This document shows positions 20,447-28,872 of a stretch of DNA of 64,000 bases, piece after piece. Positions within the stretch are counted from its first letter, which is position 1; every line of letters begins with the position of its first letter. The stretch comes from Rhodobacter xanthinilyticus. GTDB lineage: Bacteria > Pseudomonadota > Alphaproteobacteria > Rhodobacterales > Rhodobacteraceae. Location: assembly GCF_001856665.1 (NCBI RefSeq), contig NZ_CP017781.1:1583501-1647500 (forward strand), given 5' to 3'. Both the position numbers and the translations under genes were made by a program. The notes beneath the pieces are model-generated. The model saw only the letters and a program-made list of their open reading frames with translations, was not told where the DNA came from and did not search any database.

Positions 20447-21709
20447 ATGCGTCGTGTGGTTGTCACGGGTCTGGGTCTGGTTACGCCGCTCGCCTGCGGG
20501 GTTGAGGAGACGTGGTCGCGGCTCATTGCCGGGCAGTCGGGCGCGGGCCCGATCACGCGCTTCGATGCGACGAATGTCGTGACGCAATATGCCTGCGAAG
20601 TGCCGCGCGGCGACGGGTCGGACGGCACGTTCAACCCCGATGACTGGATGGCGCCGAAAGAGGCGCGCAAGGTCGATGAATTCATCCTCTACGCGATGGC
20701 GGCGGCCGATCAGGCGGTGCGGGATTCGGGCTGGATGCCGGAGGATGCGGAGGGGCGCGAGCGCACCGGCGTGATGATCGGCTCCGGCATCGGCGGCTTG
20801 CAGACGATTGCGGAAACGGCCGTTCTGATCAAGGAAAAGGGCGCCAAGCGCGTGAGCCCGTTCTTCATCCCGGCCTCGCTGATCAACCTCGCCTCGGGGC
20901 AGGTCTCGATCCGCTTCGGGTTCAAGGGGCCGAACCATTCGGTGGTGACGGCTTGTGCGACGGGCGCGCATGCGATTGGCGATGCGGCGCGGCTGATCAT
21001 GCTGGGCGATGCCGATGTGATGGTGGCCGGTGGCGCCGAGAGCCCGATCTCGGAGATCGGGATTGCCGGGTTCAACGCCTGCAAGGCGCTCTCGACGAAG
21101 GCCGGCGAAGACCCGACCAAGGCCTCGCGGCCCTGGGACGCGGATCGCGACGGGTTTGTCATGGGCGAGGGCGCGGGGGTTGTGGTGCTCGAGGAATATG
21201 AGCACGCCAAGGCGCGCGGCGCGAAGATCTATGCCGAGGTTCTGGGCTATGGGATGTCGGGCGATGCCTATCACATCACCGCGCCTTCGGAGGACGGCGA
21301 TGGCGGGTTCCGGGCGATGAAGGCGGCGCTCGCGCGCGCGGGGATCACCCCGGATGCGATCGATTACATCAACGCGCATGGCACCTCGACGATGGCCGAC
21401 ACGATCGAGCTGGGCGCGGTCGAGCGGCTGATGGGCAATGCGGCGGCGAAGGCCACGATGAGCTCGACGAAGAGCGCGATCGGGCATTTGCTGGGTGCGG
21501 CGGGGGCGGTCGAGGCGATCTTCTGTATCTTGGCGATCCGCGATCAGGTGGCGCCGCCGACGCTCAACCTCGAGAACCCGGCGGTCGCGGCGACGATTGA
21601 TCTCGCCCCGCTCAAGGCGGTCAAGCGCGAGATCAATATCGCGCTGTCGAACAGCTTTGGCTTTGGCGGCACCAATGCGAGCCTGATCCTGGGCAAGGTC
21701 GCCGGCTGA
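20447..21709 (+). CDS. fabF: 3-oxoacyl-[ACP] synthase II
   Basis: A 420-residue elongating condensing enzyme. Nucleophile Cys170 in VVTACATGAH. Catalytic histidines in NAHGTSTMADTIE and KSAIGHLLGAAGA, and the C-terminal NSFGFGGTNASL. GGAGAGG at 20434-20440 supports ATG 20447 over 20429. Its TGA overlaps the mltG start (TGATG). Confidence 0.97.
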   Translation: MRRVVVTGLGLVTPLACGVEETWSRLIAGQSGAGPITRFDATNVVTQYACEVPRGDGSDGTFNPDDWMAPKEARKVDEFILYAMAAADQAVRDSGWMPEDAEGRERTGVMIGSGIGGLQTIAETAVLIKEKGAKRVSPFFIPASLINLASGQVSIRFGFKGPNHSVVTACATGAHAIGDAARLIMLGDADVMVAGGAESPISEIGIAGFNACKALSTKAGEDPTKASRPWDADRDGFVMGEGAGVVVLEEYEHAKARGAKIYAEVLGYGMSGDAYHITAPSEDGDGGFRAMKAALARAGITPDAIDYINAHGTSTMADTIELGAVERLMGNAAAKATMSSTKSAIGHLLGAAGAVEAIFCILAIRDQVAPPTLNLENPAVAATIDLAPLKAVKREINIALSNSFGFGGTNASLILGKVAG

Positions 21710-22875
21710 TGTGGCGCCATATCGTCTCGAATTTCCTCACCGTCCTGATCGTGATCATGGTCGGGCTGGCGGGGCTCGCGGCCTGGGCCAAGAAGCAATA
21801 TGAGGGGCCGGGGCCGCTGGCGCAGGCGGTCTGTCTGCGGGTCGAGCAGGGGTCGAATTTCACCCGCGTCTCGCAGGATCTGCTGGCGCAAGGCGCGATC
21901 CGCTCGGGCTATATCTTTCGGGCGGGGGCGGATTATGCGGGCAAATCCAAGGATTTGAAGTTCGGCTCCTATCTGGTGGCGCCGGGCGCCTCGATGCAGG
22001 AGATCGTCGACGAGATCACCGCCGGGGTGCCCTCGAGCTGTGGCACGGAGCTCAATCTGCGGATCGGGGTGCTCAATACGCAGCTGATCTTGCGCGAGCT
22101 CGACCCGGGCTCGGGCCAATATGTCGAGAAGGCGAAATTCGACCCGGCGGCGGAGGCGCGCCCGGAGGGGTTCGACGCGGCCGCGAGCAAGGCCGATGTG
22201 CGCACCCGGGTCACGGTGGCCGAGGGGGTGACGAGCTGGCAGGTGGTCGAGGGGCTGAAGGCCGCCGATTTCCTCGCGGGCGAGGTCAAGGCGGTGCCGC
22301 CCGAGGGCAGCCTCGCGCCCGACAGCTATGAGGTCAAGCGCGGCTCGGATCGCCAGAAGCTGATCGACGAGATGGAAGCGCGGCAGGGCGCGATTCTCGC
22401 GGCGGCCTGGGAGGCGCGGGCGAGCGGGCTGCCTTACGAGACGCCGGAGGAGGCGCTGGTGATGGCCTCGATCGTCGAGAAGGAGACCGGCGTTCCGGGC
22501 GAGCGGGGCCGGGTGGCGAGTGTGTTTGTCAACCGCCTCGAGCAGGGGATGAAGTTGCAGACCGACCCGGCGGTGATCTATGGGGTGACCAAGGGGCAGG
22601 GGATCTTGGGGCGGGGGCTGCGGCAAAGCGAGCTGCGCCGCGAGACGCCTTACAACACCTATGTGATCGAGGGGCTGCCGCCGACGCCGATCTGCAACCC
22701 GGGGCGGGCGGCGATCGAGGCGGCGCTGAACCCCGATTCGACTCGCTATCTGTTTTTCGTGGCGGATGGCACCGGCGGGCATGTGTTCGCGCAGACGCTC
22801 GAGGAGCATAACCGCAATGTCGCGAAATGGCGCGAGATCGAGGCGCAGCAGAAGGCGAGCGGCGCAGCGAATTGA
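21709..22875 (+). CDS. mltG: Endolytic murein transglycosylase MltG
   Basis: 388 residues. An N-terminal membrane segment (FLTVLIVIMVGLAGLAAW) anchors it in the inner membrane. A LysM-like region precedes the YceG catalytic domain with ASIVEKETG; the catalytic Glu is about residue 257. Later motifs are FVNRLEQGMKLQTDP, YNTYVIEGLPPTPICNPG and YLFFVADGTGGHVF. It cleaves nascent glycan strands and so sets their length. Translationally coupled to fabF. The GTA cluster begins 240 bases later. Confidence 0.96.
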   Translation: MWRHIVSNFLTVLIVIMVGLAGLAAWAKKQYEGPGPLAQAVCLRVEQGSNFTRVSQDLLAQGAIRSGYIFRAGADYAGKSKDLKFGSYLVAPGASMQEIVDEITAGVPSSCGTELNLRIGVLNTQLILRELDPGSGQYVEKAKFDPAAEARPEGFDAAASKADVRTRVTVAEGVTSWQVVEGLKAADFLAGEVKAVPPEGSLAPDSYEVKRGSDRQKLIDEMEARQGAILAAAWEARASGLPYETPEEALVMASIVEKETGVPGERGRVASVFVNRLEQGMKLQTDPAVIYGVTKGQGILGRGLRQSELRRETPYNTYVIEGLPPTPICNPGRAAIEAALNPDSTRYLFFVADGTGGHVFAQTLEEHNRNVAKWREIEAQQKASGAAN

Positions 22876-22900
22876 TTTTGCTGAGTTTTTGAAGGATGGG

Positions 22901-22935
22901 CGCGCGCGGTCGGGAGGCTGCGCGCGTTTTCTTTT
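22901..22935 (+). terminator. Terminator after mltG
   Basis: CGCGCG arms around a GC-rich loop are followed by TTTTCTTTT. It separates the fab-mltG transcript from the GTA cluster. Confidence 0.6.
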
Positions 22936-22987
22936 GGCGCGGCGGGGGCGGGGTTTTTGGAAAACGCCACAACCTCAGATTTAGCGC

Positions 22988-23016
22988 TTGACTTTGCGAA
23001 CGCTCTAAGGTAGAGA
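22988..23016 (+). promoter_or_regulatory. Candidate promoter of the GTA cluster
   Basis: TTGACT (22988-22993), a 17-base spacer and TAGAGA (23011-23016) form the most consensus-like promoter in the mltG-g1 gap. In R. capsulatus the cluster promoter needs the activator GafA (established). No GafA site can be named from sequence alone. Confidence 0.5.
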
Positions 23017-23040
23017 TATGACATGCTAGGAGAAGTGGGT

Positions 23041-23069
23041 AAGCGCCGCGGGTGACCGTCGGCGCTTTT
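23041..23069 (+). terminator. Terminator-like hairpin in the GTA leader
   Basis: Stem AAGCGCCG/CGGCGCTT (8 bp, 11-base loop) is followed by TTTT. It lies downstream of the candidate promoter and 46 bases before g1. If transcribed from 23020 onward it would act as an attenuator; otherwise it is a second terminator for mltG. Confidence 0.55.
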
Positions 23070-23115
23070 GCATTTCGCTCGTGCGGAACAAGCATGAGGA
23101 GCGGGTTCAAAGCAC

Positions 23116-23439
23116 ATGGATATGTCTTTCTCGGGTGGGGAAAGTCCTTCGGCCGATCTGCTGAAGGAAACGGAAGACCTTTATCGTGAGGTCGCTCAAG
23201 AGTTGGCGTTGGCGATGCAGGGGGTTCGCCAAGGCGATTTGACGGAAGCGAAGGCCGCCATGCAGGCGGTGAAGGATCTTCGCGCCGCATTTCAGATGGT
23301 CATGGATGAAAGGACACGCGTTGAAAAACTCCGCAGACAGGTTGCCGGGGTCGTCCGAGATTATGCTCTCGACTTCGACGCTGCCCGATCTGAGATCGGG
23401 CGCCGCCTGGCTCGCTTGCGCGAGGCAGGAGGAGGTTGA
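23116..23439 (+). CDS. GTA gp1, small terminase subunit-like
   Basis: 107 residues, mostly helical, charged and without tryptophan (LLKETEDLYREVAQELALAMQGV, DFDAARSEIGRRLARLREAGGG). It matches by position and character the R. capsulatus GTA g1 product, which acts as the small terminase with only weak DNA specificity. That fits random host-DNA packaging (family knowledge). It overlaps g2 by up to 134 bases. ATG 23116 and 23122 are both possible; GAGGAG at 23096-23101 is rather distant. Confidence 0.88.
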   Translation: MDMSFSGGESPSADLLKETEDLYREVAQELALAMQGVRQGDLTEAKAAMQAVKDLRAAFQMVMDERTRVEKLRRQVAGVVRDYALDFDAARSEIGRRLARLREAGGG

Positions 23440-24736
23440 CGAGTTTCTGGAGGGGCTGGAGGAGAATGCGCTTCTGGCCCTGCCGTGGATGTTCGAGTTC
23501 TGGGCATTGCCGCATCAGTTGCCGCCCCAGGGGGCCTGGAAAAGCTGGGTCATCATGGGGGGGCGCGGTGCCGGCAAGACGCGGGCCGGGGCCGAGTGGG
23601 TGCGCGCGCAGGTGGAAGGCGCGCGGCCGCTCGACCCCGGCAGGGCGCGGCGGGTGGCGCTGGTCGGCGAGACGTTTGACCAGGTGCGGGATGTGATGAT
23701 CTTCGGTGACAGCGGGATCATCGCCTGTTCGCCGCCCGACCGGCGGCCGGACTGGGAGGCGACCAAGCGTCGCCTCATCTGGCCCAATGGCGCGACCGCG
23801 CAGGCGTTTTCGGCGCATGAGCCGGAGGCGCTGCGGGGGCCGCAGTTCGATGCAGCCTGGGCGGACGAGCTGGCGAAATGGAAGAAGGCGGATGAGACCT
23901 GGGACATGTTGCAGTTCGCGCTGCGGCTGGGGGAGCATCCGCAGCAGGTGATCACCACGACGCCGCGCAATGTGGCGGTGTTGAAGGCGATCCTGAAGAA
24001 CCCGTCGACGGTGATGACCCACGCGCCCACGGATGCGAACCGCGCCTATCTGGCGGCGTCGTTTCTGGAGGAGGTGCAGGCGCGCTATGCGGGCACGCGG
24101 CTCGGGCGGCAGGAGCTCGAGGGGGTGTTGCTCGACGATGTCGAGGGGGCGCTGTGGACCACTGGCGCGCTCGAGGCGGCGCGGGTGGAGCGGGCGCCCG
24201 AGCTCGACCGGATCGTGGTGGCGGTGGACCCTTCGGTGACGGGGGGGGCGGCGTCGGACGAATGCGGGATCGTGGTCGTGGGCGCGCAGCTGCGCGGGCC
24301 GGTGCAGGAGTGGCGGGCGTTTGTGCTCGAGGATGCTTCGGTGCGCGGCAAGCCCACCGATTGGGCGCGCGCGGCGATTGCGGCGATGGAGCGACATGGC
24401 GCCGAGAAGCTGGTGGCGGAGGTCAACCAGGGCGGCGACATGGTGGAGAGTGTGATCCGGCAGATCGACCCGTTGGTGCCGTTCAAGGCGTTGCGGGCGG
24501 GGCGGGGCAAGTCGGCCCGGGCCGAGCCGGTCGCCGCGCTTTACGAGCAGGGGCGGGTCAAGCATCTCAAGGGCGGGCGGTTGGGCGCGCTCGAGGATCA
24601 GATGTGCAAGATGACCACGCGCGGCTTCGAGGGGCGGGGTTCGCCCGACCGGGTGGATGCGCTGGTCTGGGCTTTGACGGAGCTGATCCTCGAGCCCGCG
24701 GCGCATTGGCGGCGCCCGCAGGTGCGGGGGCTGTGA
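23306..24736 (+). CDS. GTA gp2, large terminase (ATPase-nuclease)
   Basis: 476 residues from ATG 23306; ATG 23363 is the alternative. Walker A-like GGRGAGKT at 85-92, Walker B region FDAAWADE at 181-188, and coupling motif ITTTPR at 216-221. The RNase H-like nuclease begins at VVAVDPSVTGG (Asp308), with late acidic residues near DRVDALVWAL. It packages about 4 kb of host DNA per particle in GTAs by a headful mechanism. The DNA-packaging core of the cluster. Confidence 0.96.
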   Translation: MKGHALKNSADRLPGSSEIMLSTSTLPDLRSGAAWLACARQEEVDEFLEGLEENALLALPWMFEFWALPHQLPPQGAWKSWVIMGGRGAGKTRAGAEWVRAQVEGARPLDPGRARRVALVGETFDQVRDVMIFGDSGIIACSPPDRRPDWEATKRRLIWPNGATAQAFSAHEPEALRGPQFDAAWADELAKWKKADETWDMLQFALRLGEHPQQVITTTPRNVAVLKAILKNPSTVMTHAPTDANRAYLAASFLEEVQARYAGTRLGRQELEGVLLDDVEGALWTTGALEAARVERAPELDRIVVAVDPSVTGGAASDECGIVVVGAQLRGPVQEWRAFVLEDASVRGKPTDWARAAIAAMERHGAEKLVAEVNQGGDMVESVIRQIDPLVPFKALRAGRGKSARAEPVAALYEQGRVKHLKGGRLGALEDQMCKMTTRGFEGRGSPDRVDALVWALTELILEPAAHWRRPQVRGL

Positions 24737-24866
24737 GGTCATGACGAAGGGCTCCGGGCCGCGGCCGGGGGCGAGACTGAGCGAGGGCTGGGGGATTCCC
24801 CGGCCCTTTTTCTTTGGCCGGCCCCGCGGGTGAGCCCGGGGGCGGGGCCGCGACGAGGAGACCAGG

Positions 24867-26045
24867 ATGGGACTGAATTTCTTTCGCAAGGCGGAGCCGG
24901 CGCGCGCGCCCGAGCTCAAGGCCTCGGTGACGGGGCGGGTGGTGGCGATGGCCACGGGCGCGGGGCGGGTGGTCTGGAGCCCGCGCGATGTGGTGAGCCT
25001 GACGCGCACGGGGTTCACCGGCAACCCGGTGGGGTTTCGCTGTGTCAAGCTGATCGCGGAAGCGGCGGCGGCGGTGCCGCTCAACTGTCAGGACGCCGAG
25101 CGGCGCTATGAGATCCACCCGGTGATCGACCTGATCCGGCGCCCGAATGGCGGGCAGGGGCGGGCGGAGCTGTTCGAGGCGCTTTACGGGCAGATGCTGC
25201 TGACCGGCAACGGCTATCTCGAGGCGGTGACGCCGGAGCCGGGGCTGCCGCGGGAGCTGCATGTGTTGCGCTCGGACCGGATGTCGGTGGTGCCGGGGGC
25301 GGATGGCTGGCCGGTGGGCTATGATTATGTGGTCGGCGGGCGCAAGCATCGCTTCGACATGACAGGCTACCCGGACCCGATCTGTCATATCAAGAGCTTC
25401 CATCCGCAGGACGACCATTACGGGCTCTCGCCGATGCAGGCGGCGGCGACGGCGATCGATGTGCACAACTCGGCGAGCGCGTGGTCGAAGGCGCTTTTGG
25501 ACAATGCGGCGCGGCCCTCGGGGGCGATCGTTTACAAGGGCTCGGACGGGCAGGGGATGCTCTCGCCCGAGCAATATGACCGGCTCGTGTTCGAGATGGA
25601 GACCCATCATCAGGGCGCGCGCAACGCCGGGCGGCCGATGCTGCTCGAGGGCGGGCTCGACTGGAAGCCGATGGGGTTCAGCCCCTCGGATATGGAGTTT
25701 CACGAGACCAAGGTGGCGGCGGCGCGCGAGATCGCGGTGGCGTTTGGGGTGCCGCCGATGCTGCTCGGGATCCCGGGGGATGCGACTTACGCCAATTACG
25801 CGGAGGCGCATCGGGCGTTTTACCGGCTGACGGTTCTGCCGCTCGCGACGCGGGTGTCGGCGGCGGTGAGCTGGTGGCTCTCGGGGTTCCTGGGCGAGGT
25901 GATCGAGCTCAAGCCCGACCTCGACCAGATCCCCGCGCTCGCGGCCGAGCGCGATGCGCAATGGGCGCGGGTGGGGGCGGCGAGCTTCCTGACGGATGCG
26001 GAGAAACGCGCGCTTCTGGGGCTGCCGCCGATCGCGGAGACGTGA
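24867..26045 (+). CDS. GTA gp3, portal protein (HK97 family)
   Basis: 392 residues. Typical HK97-type portal features: TGNPVGFRCVKLIAEAAAAVPL, LLTGNGYLEAV, FHPQDDHYGLSPMQAAATAI, and the clip/wing region DATYANYAEAHRAFYRLTVLP. It forms the dodecameric DNA gate at one head vertex and binds the terminase. The start ATG follows GACGAGGAGACCAGG. 130 bases separate it from g2; that stretch shows no gene. Confidence 0.96.
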   Translation: MGLNFFRKAEPARAPELKASVTGRVVAMATGAGRVVWSPRDVVSLTRTGFTGNPVGFRCVKLIAEAAAAVPLNCQDAERRYEIHPVIDLIRRPNGGQGRAELFEALYGQMLLTGNGYLEAVTPEPGLPRELHVLRSDRMSVVPGADGWPVGYDYVVGGRKHRFDMTGYPDPICHIKSFHPQDDHYGLSPMQAAATAIDVHNSASAWSKALLDNAARPSGAIVYKGSDGQGMLSPEQYDRLVFEMETHHQGARNAGRPMLLEGGLDWKPMGFSPSDMEFHETKVAAAREIAVAFGVPPMLLGIPGDATYANYAEAHRAFYRLTVLPLATRVSAAVSWWLSGFLGEVIELKPDLDQIPALAAERDAQWARVGAASFLTDAEKRALLGLPPIAET

Positions 26046-26046
26046 G

Positions 26047-26280
26047 ATGGCCGAGGGTGGGTCGCGATATCTCAAAGAGCCTTTCGAGGTGCATGAGCAG
26101 CGGTTCGAGGCGACCGAGAAGATCATGGAGCTGCAGTTCAGCCAGGTCGAGAAGCGGCTCGTGCGGATCGAGACGATGATCGAGGGCCTCGAGAAGCGGC
26201 TCTGGATGACGGTTTATGGCGTTGTCGCCGTGATCCTGACGCAGGCGATCCAGGGCGTCCTGGAATATGCCCCCAAATGA
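26047..26280 (+). CDS. GTA g3.5 product, small membrane-anchored protein
   Basis: 77 residues. Residues 10-50 form an amphipathic coiled-coil-like helix (QRFEATEKIMELQFSQVEKR). A C-terminal hydrophobic segment follows (LWMTVYGVVAVILTQAIQGVLEY). It starts one base after the portal stop, so translation is coupled. Equivalent to the small g3.5 frame of RcGTA. Its role is not established. Confidence 0.8.
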   Translation: MAEGGSRYLKEPFEVHEQRFEATEKIMELQFSQVEKRLVRIETMIEGLEKRLWMTVYGVVAVILTQAIQGVLEYAPK

Positions 26281-26290
26281 GGATTGTCAC

Positions 26291-26848
26291 ATGAATACAA
26301 GTGATTATGGGCTTGAGTTGAAGTTCTGTCGGGCCGAGGCCCAGGTTCAGGTCCAGGATGGCACGAAGATCGAGGGCTATGCTTCGCTCTTTGGTCTGCC
26401 CGATCAGGGCGGCGATATCGTCCAGCGCGGCGCCTATGGCCGCAGCCTCGAGCGGCTGCGGGCGCGGGGGGGCTCGGTGAAGATGCTCTGGCAGCATGAC
26501 CCGACCCAGCCGATCGGCGTCTGGGACGAGATTTTCGAGGACGAGCGCGGGCTTTACGTCAAGGGGCGGCTGCTGCTTGAGGTGGGGCGTGCGCGCGAGG
26601 CGGCGGCGCTGATCGAGGCGGGGGCGATCGACGGGCTGTCGATCGGCTACCGCACGGTGGCTGCCGAGAAGGACGCAAAAGGCCAGCGGCTTCTTGCGGA
26701 ACTGGAGCTTTGGGAGGTGTCGCTGGTGACCTTCCCGATGCTCCGCGAGGCGCGGGTGGCGGCGAAGGGCGAGAGCCTCGAGGCCGAGACCTGGCGCGAT
26801 CTGGCTCAGGCGCTTTCGAGCGCCGCGGCCGAACTGGCCGGGCGCTGA
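26291..26848 (+). CDS. GTA gp4, prohead protease (HK97 family)
   Basis: 185 residues, start ATG 26291 (MNTSDYGLELKF). The U35 fold is seen in IEGYASLFGLPDQGGDIVQRGAY, the catalytic His in LWQHDPTQPIG, and the catalytic Ser in GLSIGYRTV. It matures the capsid by removing the N-terminal part of gp5. Directly upstream of the capsid gene. Confidence 0.95.
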   Translation: MNTSDYGLELKFCRAEAQVQVQDGTKIEGYASLFGLPDQGGDIVQRGAYGRSLERLRARGGSVKMLWQHDPTQPIGVWDEIFEDERGLYVKGRLLLEVGRAREAAALIEAGAIDGLSIGYRTVAAEKDAKGQRLLAELELWEVSLVTFPMLREARVAAKGESLEAETWRDLAQALSSAAAELAGR

Positions 26849-26882
26849 GCCCGGTCACTGACCTGATGGAGATCGAGTGACG

Positions 26883-28079
26883 ATGAAGACCGAGACCAAG
26901 GCTCGGGCCGGGACGGGTGTGTCCGAGGGCCCGGACCCGGCGGCTGAGGTGAAAACCGCGCTGGCCGGGTTCCTGAAAGAAATCAAAGGCTTTCAGGATG
27001 AAGTTAAATCGAAGTTTCAACAGCAAGAAGAGCGTATGACCATGCTGCAGACCAAAACTTTCGCCGGGCGTCCCGCCCTGTCCGTCGCCGCCACCGAAGA
27101 GGCGCCGCATCAGAAAGCCTTCGCCGCCTATCTGCGTTCGGGCGATGATGACGCGCTGCGCGGGCTCTCGCTCGAGGGCAAGGGCCTGAACACCGCCGTG
27201 GCGGCCGAGGGCGGCTATCTCGTCGATCCGCAGACCTCGGACACGATCCGCGGTGTGCTCAAATCGACCGCTTCGATCCGCATGATCGCCAATGTCGTCA
27301 ATGTCGAGGCGACCTCGTTTGACGTGCTCGTCGATCACACCGAGCTCGGCTCGGGCTGGGCGACCGAGACCGCCGCGCTGACCGAGACCGCGACGCCGCA
27401 GATCGACCGGATCTCGATCCCGCTGCACGAGCTCTCGGCGATGCCGAAGGCCTCGCAGCGCCTGCTCGATGACTCGGCTTTCGATATCGAGGGCTGGCTG
27501 GCGGGCCGCATCGCTGACAAATTCGCCCGTGCCGAGGCGGCGGCGTTCATCAACGGCAATGGCGTCGACAAGCCGACCGGCTTCCTGACCCATCCGAAGG
27601 TCGCCAACGGGGTCTGGGCCTGGGGCTCGATCGGCTATGTCGCGACCGGCGCGGATGGCGATTTCGCCGCGCTCAATGCCTCGGATGCGATCGTCGATCT
27701 CGTCTATGCGCTCGAGGCGGAATATCGCGCCAATGCGACCTTCGTGATGAACTCGAAGACCGCCGGCGCGGTGCGCAAGATGAAGGATGCCGATGGCCGC
27801 TTCCTGTGGTCGGATGGCCTTGCGGCGGGCGAGCCGGCGCGTCTGATGGGCTATCCGGTGCTGATCGCCGAGGACATGCCCGATATCGCTTCGGGCGCCA
27901 CCGCGATCGCGTTTGGCGATTTCAAGAACGGCTACACGATCGCCGAGCGCCCGGATCTGCGCGTTCTGCGCGACCCCTTCTCGGCCAAGCCGCATGTTCT
28001 CTTCTATGCCTCGAAGCGCGTCGGCGGCGATGTTTCCGACTTCGCGGCGATCAAGGTGCTGAAATTCGCCGCCTCGTGA
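26883..28079 (+). CDS. GTA gp5, major capsid protein (HK97 fold)
   Basis: 398 residues from ATG 26883; GTG 26877 would add two. Residues 1 to about 105 are helical and charged, a scaffolding (delta) domain with FQDEVKSKFQQQEERM, presumably removed by gp4. The mature coat begins about KGLNTAVAAEGGYLVDPQTSD. The HK97-fold region includes VDVLVDHTELG-like strands, AEAAAFINGNGVDKPTGFLTHP and ATFVMNSKTAGAVRKMKDADG. A structured 184-base gap follows. Confidence 0.97.
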   Translation: MKTETKARAGTGVSEGPDPAAEVKTALAGFLKEIKGFQDEVKSKFQQQEERMTMLQTKTFAGRPALSVAATEEAPHQKAFAAYLRSGDDDALRGLSLEGKGLNTAVAAEGGYLVDPQTSDTIRGVLKSTASIRMIANVVNVEATSFDVLVDHTELGSGWATETAALTETATPQIDRISIPLHELSAMPKASQRLLDDSAFDIEGWLAGRIADKFARAEAAAFINGNGVDKPTGFLTHPKVANGVWAWGSIGYVATGADGDFAALNASDAIVDLVYALEAEYRANATFVMNSKTAGAVRKMKDADGRFLWSDGLAAGEPARLMGYPVLIAEDMPDIASGATAIAFGDFKNGYTIAERPDLRVLRDPFSAKPHVLFYASKRVGGDVSDFAAIKVLKFAAS

Positions 28080-28095
28080 GGGGGGTGAACCTGGT

Positions 28096-28215
28096 CGCGG
28101 GGGAAACCCCGCGGCGCTGAGCCGGTAACGGCTTCGGGCGGGCGCGGGTTTGACCGTCGTCGCCTAGCTGCTCCCTCCGTCCGAGCGGCGGCGGGAGAGC
28201 CCGCGCCCGAACGCC
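28096..28215 (+). other. Structured intergenic RNA region between g5 and g6
   Basis: A strong hairpin CGCGGGG-GAAA-CCCCGCG (28096-28113) has a GNRA-type loop. A longer inverted pair GGGCGCGGG / CCCGCGCCC (about 28140 and 28199) follows. No T-run is present, so it is not a plain terminator. It could stabilise the capsid message or reduce read-through into g6. Confidence 0.45.
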
Positions 28216-28263
28216 TCACCGCGCCGCCCGAGCGGGCCGCGCGCGACTTTCGGAGAGATTTCC

Positions 28264-28872
28264 ATGATGCTGAACGAAGAAACGGCGATCGCCTCGGGCG
28301 CCCTGCCGGTGGCGGAATTCCGCGATCATCTGCGGCTTGGCACCGGGTTTGCCGACCTCGGTGCGGAGGATGCGGCGCTCGAAGCCTATCTGCGGGCGGC
28401 GATCGCGGCGATTGAGGGACGCACCTCCAAGGTGTTGATCTCGCGAGATTATACGCTGACGCTGGCGTATTGGCGGACGGCGGAGAGCCAGCCTCTGCCG
28501 ATCGCGCCGGTGAGCGCGGTGGCCTCGGTGACGCTGCGCGACAGGGCCGGCGCGGGGACGGTGGTCGAGGCCGAGCACTATCGGCTGATCGCCGATCTGA
28601 GCCGGCCGCGGATCGAGCCGATCAGCGGGCTGTTGCCCTCGATCGCCACCGGCGGCACGGTCGAGATCGCGTTTACGGCGGGGTTCGGGGCGGCCTGGGG
28701 CGATTTGCCGGTCGATCTGGCGCAGGCGGTGTTCCTGCTCGCGGCGCAATATTACGAGAACCGGCTCGATGGCGGGATCACCGGCGAGGCGATGCCGTTC
28801 GGGGTGATGGCGCTGATCGAGCGGTGGCGCACGGTGCGGGTGCTGGGCGGTTATGGGGGGGCGCGGGGATGA
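28264..28872 (+). CDS. GTA gp6, head-tail connector/adaptor
   Basis: 202 residues of the phage gp6-like connector family. LPVAEFRDHLRLGTGFADLG, ALEAYLRAAIAAIEGRTSK, VDLAQAVFLLAAQYYENR and the C-terminal LIERWRTVRVLGGYGG. It sits under the portal ring as the adaptor (known for RcGTA). GGAGAGATTTCC lies before the ATG. Its stop overlaps the g7 start (ATGA). Confidence 0.93.
   Translation: MMLNEETAIASGALPVAEFRDHLRLGTGFADLGAEDAALEAYLRAAIAAIEGRTSKVLISRDYTLTLAYWRTAESQPLPIAPVSAVASVTLRDRAGAGTVVEAEHYRLIADLSRPRIEPISGLLPSIATGGTVEIAFTAGFGAAWGDLPVDLAQAVFLLAAQYYENRLDGGITGEAMPFGVMALIERWRTVRVLGGYGGARG

Noticed and set aside
18404-21487. A 1027-codon open frame antisense to acpP, the cyclase and fabF
   Set aside because: A GC-rich codon shadow: Arg/His/Pro-rich translation with no motif, while the plus strand has well-supported genes.
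23023-23055. Ten-codon leader frame MLGEVGKRRG as a gene
   Set aside because: Too short and without a clear ribosome site. Kept only as part of the leader finding.
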